From Paramacrobiotus metropolitanus (taxonomy: Eukaryota; Tardigrada; Eutardigrada; Parachela; Macrobiotidae): 64,000 nucleotides of DNA. This document shows positions 9,953 through 18,021 of the stretch, piece by piece (the stretch's first letter is position 1; the number at the start of each line of letters is the position of its first letter). Where the stretch lies: NCBI RefSeq assembly GCF_019649055.1, contig NW_026570316.1:496001-560000 (forward strand). The letters run 5' to 3'. Made by a program: the position numbers and the translations under genes. The notes under the pieces are model-generated. The model was not told the origin of the DNA, did no database searches, and was given only the letters and a program-made list of their open reading frames with translations.

Positions 9953-12655
9953 CTATTCGACTGCATCGTCGTCCTCGTAATCATCGTCATCTTCATCGTC
10001 GTCTTCGGTGTCACCCTCTTCGTCATCTTCGTCGCCATCTTCGTCGCCGTCGTCTTTGTAGCACCCGTGCAGGGCTGCGAAGGTCAGATTGTTCAAAGCG
10101 GAAACGTCCAGTTGGCGTAAATTCATCGTCTCCCATGGCCGAGGAGTATCGGTGACATGAAGATTGTCCAGCCTGATTTAACAGACAGAAAATTATTGGC
10201 TTTTCGCTACGCCAACCGTACGATGTTTTCCCACACCATAATCCATTTTTTAAGTGAAGAACTGCAGCCGCCCAACCACGTTAAACCACAGACTGCGTGA
10301 AAGGGAAGATACCCGGTGTGCGCACAGCCCTGCGTGTGCGTATACCAGTAGCACACACGGTGCAGGTGCTGGTTTCCCATACTCCTACTCGTTCACGCAC
10401 TCCGTGATCTGATTTGGTCGGGAGTCTGCATTCAGTTAATTACTGTATTACTGCTGCTTACAAAGTTAGAAATTTGCGAATGCCGCTCCAGTCGGCGTCT
10501 CCCAGCGTCTCCACCCAGCGGGCGTACAGTGCGGTGATCTTCTGCTGGACCTGCTGACTAACAGCCGGACAGCTCTCGTTGGCGGCGGCTAAAAAGCGCC
10601 GGCACTGCTCTTCGACCGCCTCCCCGCGGCGAAAGCGGAGAATCGGAATGGCCACACCCAAATCGACCAAGGTCCGTTTGCGGTCGGGCCGCAGCATCTC
10701 CGGGGTCGGTGGGTGTCCGTCGGTACAATCGAACAGCAACTGCTTTGCGGATTCGGTGATCGCTCGCGAAGCCATGTAGTTGATGAGAACCAGCTCGTCA
10801 CACACGGTTGCCACATCCTTCATCACGTCACTCACCCTCATTTTGTATTGTCCATCATCGATTGTGACGGCAAATAACGGGTCATCTGGCCACGCAGCCA
10901 CATCATAGCCGTTTTTCACAATGAATCTGCGCACGTGAATTCCCCTGGCTTGCAGAACAGCTACGGCTGCAGACATTTTGAGATAGAGTTCGAAGGTAGG
11001 TGGATTGTGCTGGCCGTCATCAATCAGCACCAGCGTTGTAATGTGCTTGCTAACGACGCGGTCCAGCGTGGCCAGCAGCTTATACTCGCGGTAGTGGGAT
11101 TCAATAAAGGACTCTTGAGTATATGGCTTTTTCGGCCACATCTCGGCCATGTCCAGGATGACCACACGCTTGTCCGTGTATTTTTGCACAATCTCCCTCC
11201 ACAACGCGCAGACTCTGGTTCAAACAGCAAAGGATACTATTGCTTGCTTATAATTTATAATTTATTAAAAGCACTGCCGTTGCAGCAAGGTAGTAAAAAA
11301 GATCAAGGTGAACTAGCCTGGACGTGCGTTGCCGGCCCTCTGTATCCAAATCACCCAAAAGACACGTCAATATCGGTGGCGAAAGTTCGTTAATGGACAT
11401 GTCGCCCACACCAGCCGTGTCGTCAGCACAGGAATCCTTGAAGGAGGCCAATTCTACCGTACATGGAAAATACCGAACTGAGTAAAAATGATGTACAAAC
11501 AGGTTTAATACAATCAAGTTTACATTAAACAAGAAATTCAAACAGGGATAAAAACAAGAACAGAACTCGTATTAGATTTTTATGTACATGTTGGTATGGA
11601 CAAGTAAGTACTGTACATGTACAATATAAAGCGGGTGCGGCAAGTGCCCGTACTTAATGCGCACTCATGCACTGCTGATTTGCTTCGCTATACATACTAA
11701 AATTTATACGAGTACATATCAAGCTTGCTATTTTGCCACTAAAACCGATTTTAACATGCAAATACTGACCATTATCTAAAGCTCCTGGAAAAGCGTCGAT
11801 ACTGTTCACTGAATGCAGACGGAGGTAATTGTTGCAAGCTTTTTTCAAAGCATCCCCATTCCAGGACATTCGGCGCCCGGCTGCCTCATTGTGGACTTCC
11901 ACGCACACAAAAGTCACCGTGTCGATTCCGACGCGCACAAACACACGGCACCCTACGTACACCCCGTATCGGGCCTCTATTTCTCCAGCTGGCACCCCCA
12001 AACGCGGACCCACGGAGTAGAAGCACGTGGAACGGGAACCCCCGTACACAGCGATCCTCGATCTACCGAACAGACGATCACCCTTGGCCAGCGTGAACTG
12101 GCATGCCGGGCCCACGTACGCTGACAGACTGTCTACGTTGCGCAGGGCGTTTGCTGCCGGGAAGTCGATGACGTGTTTGACGAACGTCAGACCATCCGTG
12201 CGTCCGAAGAAACTCTGCCCATCACCGGGCACGGGCAGGTGTTCCACGAACTGGCCGCGATGCACGAAACGACAGTCCGTAGTGTTCTTGGACGAGTCGT
12301 TCTCGTCCAGGCGTACAGCCAAAAACTCGGCATTCCATTCTGCAGTGACGGTGGCGGGACGGAAAATCATCGGTCCACGGTAACTGTCCCGCAGTGCTAC
12401 TTGCAGGGAGCAGTCGATATAGTGGTCCAGATCCGTAACCGACAGGAAATGATGCGGCCACAGACGGTTGGTATGAATCCATTCGGCCGTCACTGTGCTG
12501 GCATCGAAGTCGACGAGGAAGAGTTCGCCATCGACGTCCTGAACGTATCCCAACCACCATTGGCCGTCGTCGCGATGCACCAGCACCGTGTTACCGTAGT
12601 TGGTTTCCCGCGCACCCGTCCACAACTCGCGAAAAAACCGCGGTGTCCCGATCAT
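9953..12655 (-). CDS. F-box-1: Tudor-like plus F-box protein with acidic tail, 672 aa
   Basis: Minus strand, four exons: 12655-11770, 11477-11318, 11214-10462 and 10172-9953. Phases (1, 2, 2) all agree and give 672 residues. Exon 1 opens with a segment like an SH3/Tudor-type barrel (VLVHRDDGQWWLGYVQDVDG, then VDFDAST, AEWIH, LWPHHF). Exon 2 and the start of exon 3 together form an F-box: LSPPILTCLLGDLD, then a splice, then RVCALWREIV, as in the Leu-Pro...Ile-Leu...Leu-Asp...Arg-x-Val-Cys-x-x-Trp pattern. The rest of exon 3 is a domain I do not recognise, with a repeated alpha/beta look (TTLVLIDDGQ, VCDELVLINYMASRAITE). Exon 4 adds PRPWETMNLRQLDVSALNNL and ends in a strongly acidic Asp/Glu tail. 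F-box proteins usually serve as substrate adaptors of SCF ubiquitin ligases; that role is inferred. Intron 2 has a GC donor (CCAG/gctagt). An acceptor just 5' of the start codon implies an untranslated upstream exon. Confidence 0.72.
11317..11318 (-). promoter_or_regulatory. GC-AG splice donor of F-box-1 intron 2
   Basis: The exon ends CGTCCAG and the intron begins GCTAGT rather than GT. Joining at this site restores the F-box (Ser-Arg-Val-Cys) in phase with the acceptor at 11215. The paralogue F-box-2 has a GC donor at the same place (CTCCAG/gcaagt), so the change predates their duplication. Confidence 0.75.
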
Positions 12656-13339
12656 GCCCGCGGTACTGCGAAGAAAACCGAAAACCAGAGTTTACAGTTT
12701 CATACCGTCCTACGTCAAAGTCAACACCAGCTAGTCTGTTACAGTGCCACGACGTTTTAGCACACTGCTCGCAGCTCACTGTTTTAACTAAGTAAATCAA
12801 TTGCAAACATCCGGGAAAGCAAAACGTAGCAATAAATCTGAAATGAATCGATAGCAATAAAATGAAACGATGAAAGACGATTGCATTTCGGAAAAACGGA
12901 AAACTGCGCACTGCACCTTCATGGCTGCGCTGAACACACCAAACTGTCTACATGAGTCGGTGAAGCAAGTAACTGCCCCTCGCTACGGTTGTGGATTTCC
13001 TCCTAGTATGCGATCATGCGATGGCCACTTGCGGCGTATTATTCAGGTGCTTTCGAAGGTTTGGACTTTGGCCGTCAACGTTTCTCTTTTTCGAAGACCT
13101 GCGAATGTTTCCGGAAATTTTTCTCGGTAAATAAGTTTGGCGGCTACCGTATACAGAGTACCGATTACAGAAACGGGATAGAAATTAGAAATACAGTATA
13201 TCATTACTTAATTACTGTCTACTGTAGTGATACTTATTAATTAACGATATCACTACTTAACTGAATTTTTTTTAAAATAATAAAAATAATTGGCTTAGTA
13301 CGTATCGAATTATTGTAAATAAGATGTTTCTTTTGCCAG
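12656..13339. other. Intergenic, upstream of F-box-1
   Basis: Presumed 5' flank or first intron of F-box-1. The acceptor CTTCGCAG just above the start codon points to a non-coding exon somewhere here, which I could not place. No other gene is supported. Confidence 0.4.
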
Positions 13340-14024
13340 GATGTTGGGCTTCATCACCATCAAGCCGGTGATGAACTGTCTGGTCGACCACGATGAAACT
13401 GGGAAGTTGATGTCGACAAAGATGTAGCTAATGTCCATAGCGCCCTTCATCGGGATCACTATCTTCACCAACATCTTCACGAACACCAACGAATGGTGGC
13501 CGGGCTTCTAAAAAAATACAACCTTTATTGCGATTTTGTCCCTATAGACACATACGACAACATCAGTCTACGGTGGGCTCCTATTAGTCTTATACTTGCC
13601 GCGGTGGACAGGTCGAGTAGTTGTTGTAAATTTTACCTTATAACTTCTTAGGTTTTTTTTTTTAGATATGCACGTCAGTACAAATCACTGAGATTTGAAA
13701 TCTCCCCGGCTGACCAAAAACCCGCTACCTATCTACAACTACTTACAGGTTATCGGAATTGTTTAAGAAAGTTTCCTTTTAAAATAAACAAAGCAGTTTC
13801 GGGAAAAAAGGAAAGACGGGGAAATTTAACTGTCGAGAGACTATCGACCTGTCTAAACCGAGGCTGCCCGTCCATTACAGATACAAATACACAATCGCAA
13901 TAAGGTAAATTGTAACAGAACATCGAAGTCACAGCAACAATCATCGTACACCATGAGAGTCGTTATCAGCAGCATCATTTTCGGCCGTGCTGAGGACGAC
14001 CGGCAAGGAAGAGTAAAATAACGG

Positions 14025-14756
14025 CTAACGAACGCATGACGTGAACAGGTTATTCGGACCTGGAACAGCCCAGTCCTTATTAGACTTATTGAGAAAAATA
14101 ATATAGCTACAGTTAAGCGCAATAATTGCCAGATTTTTAAATAGTGATTTAGTCTGGCAGACTTTCGAACTGTGGCGGATGGTATTGGCAATTCGTTCAA
14201 TGCTGGACATAGCAGTGCGGGCAACCATTCCCCTTGATCCAACAGCGAGATGGTGGTAGTGGGTCTGCCAGCCGGCACTAGTTAGCTCAGCGACCAAGGA
14301 AGCATACCGGGCGTGCTTCCTGGCTTCAGCATTCGCAAATCCGTTCACGGTTTCAAAGGGAATGGTCAGTTCTGCTAACACAATGCGCTTTTCGGCGCGG
14401 TTAATACAACATAAATCAGGACAGAGAGAGGTAGGTAGAACATCAACGGGAACAGTATTAACATGGTTTTCATATTTATCAGAGCGTAAATCACTTATAA
14501 TCTCCCATTTACTATTATCAGCCACACCGGTCAGGAAATTGAAAATAGATGACAAGACACTGTTATGGCGCCAAGTATAGCGGTGGCTGTTTAAAGACAT
14601 TGGGCAGTAGTTGACAATGTGACAGAGAGTTCCCTTGTCAGCCCCACATAATTCGCACTTCGCTGAGACAATTTTGCCCCACTTAAACAAATTAGTAAAG
14701 GAGGGAGAGATATTAAGTGCCGCTTCAACCATAAAAGTAACAACCTTTTCTGACAA
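14025..14756 (-). CDS. LINE-1 CCHC knuckle and endonuclease frame
   Basis: Open frame of 243 codons that continues the R2-like element in a shifted frame. It begins with sequence typical of the linker (ALNISPSFTNLFKWGKIVS), then a CX2CX8HX4C knuckle, then the nuclease core with Pro-Asp (DVLPTSLCPDLCCINRAEKR) and Glu (LAELTIPFE), and a lysine-containing helix (EARKHARYASLVAEL). It cuts target DNA in this class of elements. The short frame at about 14990-14755 bridges it to the RT, so at least two frame changes separate RT and nuclease. Confidence 0.8.
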   Translation of the reverse strand: MSEKVVTFMVEAALNISPSFTNLFKWGKIVSAKCELCGADKGTLCHIVNYCPMSLNSHRYTWRHNSVLSSIFNFLTGVADNSKWEIISDLRSDKYENHVNTVPVDVLPTSLCPDLCCINRAEKRIVLAELTIPFETVNGFANAEARKHARYASLVAELTSAGWQTHYHHLAVGSRGMVARTAMSSIERIANTIRHSSKVCQTKSLFKNLAIIALNCSYIIFLNKSNKDWAVPGPNNLFTSCVR

Positions 14757-14964
14757 TCATACAAGACATATTTCCAGGAAGTATCAGCTATCTGTGCTTT
14801 TGTTACTTCGTGCCAAGCTCCCTGCTGCACTAATGAATCTAGCCTGTTTTCCTTCGCTGTCGACATGTGCTGCTTAACGTTCTTGTTAACAAGCTTCCTA
14901 ATAGCCGCTTTATTTGCTCCTCGCTCCCTACCTGTTGCAGCCGAAGTTTGAACGATGTCCACAA

Positions 14965-17121
14965 CTACGCCGTATCGTTTGCACATGCCGTATTCAGGCA
15001 ATCATTCGCTACCTGCGCCACAACAACATCGTTCGAAGAAAGTGCATCCGTGATGAATGTGGCATGCCCTTGTACGTAAACTGATTTTATCGATTTCAGG
15101 TTAATTCCATCCGGTATGTAAAAAATATCACAATTAGAAGACCCCGGTAAATTAAGCCACTTTTTCAAAAATTTATTCGCAATAGCTTCGAGCTCGTTCA
15201 CAGTAGGGGGAGAAAGGTCATGCATAGTTAAGGCAAAGCGCATACATGCAACAACATAGTCATTATAGGTACGAACTTTATACGTAGCACGTATATTAAG
15301 CCGGTCGACTTTTTCCATTAAAGAATTAAACGCAGACTTGATTAAGATACCGCTAGACGCTGACTGGTTCTTTTCAAAAATATGGACCCCAAGGAACTTC
15401 ATGGGATCTTTTGAAATATTAGTAACATCTTGCCCGTCAATTTTAAACGCGGTTTCACATGAAATACCTTTAGAAAGTGAGAAGCATCGGCACTTTTCAG
15501 CATTTAAATAAAGGCCAATTGAATTCATTTTGACGCTAATTTCCCGAAGCAGCCGATTCATGCTCGACTTGTTATTCGTAATAATAGTCAAATCATCAGC
15601 AAAAGCATGGCCAACAATTTTTTCTTCCGGTAAGGCATCGAACGCAACCCCGCACTTTTTATTTTCCTCTAAAAATTCCTGAATACAATTGAAAACTACA
15701 AGGAACAGCGCACAGCTCATAGTATCCCCTTGAAACAGGCCTACGTTAAATGGGATATTTTTAGAAAAGTTATCGTTATAGTTAATTTTTATTGACAACC
15801 CAGTATAATAATTATCAATATAGTTAACAATGTACTCAGGAATGTTATATCGACGCAAAGCTGCCAAGAGGACTTCCTTTCTGATAGCGATGTCAAGCCA
15901 GGCCACATGCATTGCCTGCCTTTTATCCCTTTGTTGCTCAATTAATTTCAGCAGTTTCATAGAATGCTCCCCACATCCGTTGGTAGCTTCAATAAACCCC
16001 TTTTGAACATCCGTGTTAATCAATTTATTTTTAATGCAGTAAGTCATTAACCGATTTGAAATAACAGAGTGAAAAACTTTCCCAATGCAACTGGTCAAAG
16101 TTATAGGTCGATAGTTGCCAGGCATATTATATTCTCCCTTCTTATACAAAAGAACTGTCTTCCCCACTTTCCACGAACTACACGTTGTACCAGATGTCAA
16201 GAGTCTGTTAAACATATTAGCCAGAAATTTATGAACATCCGGGTACGGCTTAAGAAAAGAATAATTAATGCCATCCAACCCGGAACCTGCTGAACCGTCC
16301 TTACGAGAAAATATAGATTTTATATCGCTAGGCAGAACATCATAATTAATAAAGCCGGTGTTGCACGGTTTACATTTTAATTTATTTATCCATGCAAAAT
16401 CAAGAAGAGAGAGATTCTGAGGATTACAGATATTTTCAAAATAATTCTCGATGTCTGTCATTTTCATAGCATTAGAAGGGGCCGAAGAAGAAGATTTTAT
16501 TTTAACTTCAATAAAATTCCACATACGTTTTGTGAACCAGCTATCATTTTCGCGGCGCTCGGCATTAAAGCGCAGCTGTGAAATTTTCGCGGAAAGAGTT
16601 TTTCTAATTAATTTCAAATGGTGCAACCGGTCTGCATAAGAGAGGGAAAAATCACGATCAACCACTTTCATTCTTCGCTTTTTTCTTTTAAGTTTGTTAA
16701 TCTCGGTAGAAACAAGATGCCTTTCCTTGATTAATTCAGCCGGTACTGCATATTTCGAATTCTTACTGAAAAATTTTCCGGTCGATTGTTCGCAATGTAA
16801 TACAGTCAGAGCATATTCCGCTAGCCCCCATGAAAATAATTCCATAATTTCATGCGCTGCCCACAAGCCCAGATCACAAGCAGAAATAAGTTGATTACAA
16901 AAATCTCCCAGGAAAGAGTGAAAGCGAACCGGTGCGGACTGATGTAACTTATGCCATTTCGGCGGTAAAATTTTCATACGAGGAGTATTCGCAGAAATAA
17001 TATTATTTAAATCGATTCTTACGGTACCGAATACCACGTCATGCAGATGTTGCGTTAGCCGATCTTCCTGCCGGATTGGACGGGATTGACTGTGTGTGGA
17101 AGTAGTCATGGTAAAACACAA
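14965..17121 (-). CDS. LINE-1 reverse transcriptase frame
   Basis: 718-codon open frame in the R2-like element. The RT fingers and palm are visible (KVGKTVLLYKKGEYNMPGNY, RPITLTS, GLFQGDTMS, AFADDL), followed by the thumb region (LNAEKCRCFSLSKG, MKFLGVHIF). Around the first catalytic aspartate the sequence reads WLDIAIRKEVL, which looks shorter than the usual block and may be a small deletion. No N-terminal zinc finger or Myb domain was seen ahead of the RT, though R2-type elements usually have them; the start may lie in a lost 5' part. Confidence 0.85.
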   Translation of the reverse strand: MCFTMTTSTHSQSRPIRQEDRLTQHLHDVVFGTVRIDLNNIISANTPRMKILPPKWHKLHQSAPVRFHSFLGDFCNQLISACDLGLWAAHEIMELFSWGLAEYALTVLHCEQSTGKFFSKNSKYAVPAELIKERHLVSTEINKLKRKKRRMKVVDRDFSLSYADRLHHLKLIRKTLSAKISQLRFNAERRENDSWFTKRMWNFIEVKIKSSSSAPSNAMKMTDIENYFENICNPQNLSLLDFAWINKLKCKPCNTGFINYDVLPSDIKSIFSRKDGSAGSGLDGINYSFLKPYPDVHKFLANMFNRLLTSGTTCSSWKVGKTVLLYKKGEYNMPGNYRPITLTSCIGKVFHSVISNRLMTYCIKNKLINTDVQKGFIEATNGCGEHSMKLLKLIEQQRDKRQAMHVAWLDIAIRKEVLLAALRRYNIPEYIVNYIDNYYTGLSIKINYNDNFSKNIPFNVGLFQGDTMSCALFLVVFNCIQEFLEENKKCGVAFDALPEEKIVGHAFADDLTIITNNKSSMNRLLREISVKMNSIGLYLNAEKCRCFSLSKGISCETAFKIDGQDVTNISKDPMKFLGVHIFEKNQSASSGILIKSAFNSLMEKVDRLNIRATYKVRTYNDYVVACMRFALTMHDLSPPTVNELEAIANKFLKKWLNLPGSSNCDIFYIPDGINLKSIKSVYVQGHATFITDALSSNDVVVAQVANDCLNTACANDTA

Positions 17122-17265
17122 TCCGATGATGATGCTAGTGACTAAGATAAAGGTTCCGTAATTCTGGTAGATGGAGTACGGCAGTTCTCAAGAAGAGAAC
17201 GCCAGATTTAAAAGGTCACCGCTGTGTAGGGTGGATTTCACACAGCAACTCGGTCAACCAGCTCA

Positions 17266-17316
17266 GAGCAGCATTCGCGAGTGAGCAGCATTCGCGAGTG
17301 AGCAGCATTCGCGAGT
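17266..17316. repeat. Three tandem 17-bp repeats at the 5' end of LINE-1
   Basis: The unit GAGCAGCATTCGCGAGT is repeated three times without mismatch and directly abuts the resumed SLC46 exon; its last bases overlap the host GTCCTGGG. Short tandem units at the 5' end occur in several LINEs, where they may act as promoter monomers or arise during reverse-transcription template jumps. Confidence 0.9.
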
Positions 17317-17470
17317 CCTGGGTGCATGCATGACCTCGCCCGTTGTCTTTGTCTATCTTGTCTTTTGCGTCTTAACTTTTATCTGGTGCAGCGCCGTCAA
17401 GCCAAGACGGCCAGTGATACCGGCACAACCGTTATTAGCGCAGCAGATAGTCGTAATGACATCAGACTAA

Positions 17471-18021
17471 TATTGTTAGGACATTAGGTTAGTATGCGTG
17501 TTGCGAAACTCGGCCTGCAGGCTTTGTCCACAGCATGCAGCCTGTCGGCTATCGGCAAATTCGCCTTAAAAGAGAAGGGATGTTTTACACTTTTACAGAG
17601 TACTTACACAGCTGCAGTAATACTCGTACTTGTAGACCATTCAGCAAAACGTAAATCAAAACATACAGCGAAACGCGTCTGTATATTTTCACTGCCGCGT
17701 ACAATGAGTAGCTGGGATACTTTTGGCTAAGAGCAGTCAAAGGTTCCGACTCAATCAACCCGCTTACTACAAGCCGATTTCATTAGAAATTTTTAGTCAA
17801 CTAAAGGACACCCATGTAGGATTGTTCATGACCAGTTCAACACATGGGCTATGAAACCAAACTGTGACCGGAATAAATGCAAAAACCCAGCAAGTACTGG
17901 TGCAACGTTTACAAAGGTTCGCAAGAAGAGAACACGATCAGTACACCATCTCCTCAGACTCCTCTTCAACAAGAAAACAAATAAAATACAACAAATGAAC
18001 GGTAATGAAGGCACCCTGACG
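17471..18021. other. Intergenic, no gene seen
   Basis: Between the SLC46 pseudogene and the end of F-box-2. Presumed 3' flank of F-box-2. I see no exon, tRNA or repeat that I can support. Confidence 0.45.

Larger units (their letters stand above)
13510..17314 (-). mobile_element. R2-like non-LTR retrotransposon with restriction-like endonuclease, degraded
   Basis: The element reads on the minus strand. Frame 17121-14965 (718 codons) holds a reverse transcriptase: RPITLTSCIGKVFH, then VQKGFIEATNGCGEH, GLFQGDTMSCALFL and the catalytic FADD in GHAFADDLTI. Downstream, in two further frames, come a CCHC knuckle (CELCGADKGTLCHIVNYC) and an endonuclease with PDLCC, ELTIPFETVNGF, RKHARYASLV and VGSRGMVAR. 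This order, RT then CCHC then a PD-(D/E)XK-type nuclease, is that of R2/R4/NeSL/CRE-class elements, not of APE-type LINEs. Frame changes near 14990 and 14755 mean this copy is broken as read. An AATAAA lies just inside the 3' end, which finishes with TATTTTTTT on the minus strand. The 5' end carries three 17-bp repeats. The host lost about 5 nt at the junction, with no target duplication. Confidence 0.85.
13340..17470 (+). pseudogene. SLC46 pseudogene 1: one last exon split by a LINE
   Basis: 13340-13509 matches the start of SLC46-A exon 6 (GATGTTGGGCTTC..., then ATCAAGCCGGTG, GTCGACCACGATGAAAC) up to the codons for Trp-Pro-Gly-Phe. The match resumes at about 17315 with CCTGGGTGCATGCATGACC and continues through GTGCAGCGCCGTCAAGCC to about 17470, close to the end of the gene-A coding exon. 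Between them lies a 3.8-kb LINE. The copy already carries a stop codon (AAGATGTAG for the Lys-Met-Ser codons of gene A) and a short in-exon insertion near 17360. Exons 1-5 are not present, so this was a partial duplicate before or after the insertion. Confidence 0.88.

Noticed and set aside
9733-10155. Plus-strand frame rich in Arg/His opposite the F-box-1 acidic exon, and a similar Val/Phe-rich frame at 17851-18270
   Set aside because: Both are reverse-strand images of the acidic exons, whose GAC/GAT repeats leave the other strand open.
12027-12760. Plus-strand frames through F-box-1 exon 1 (and 22407-23430 in F-box-2)
   Set aside because: The minus-strand frame is the one conserved among three paralogues; the plus-strand frames are not.
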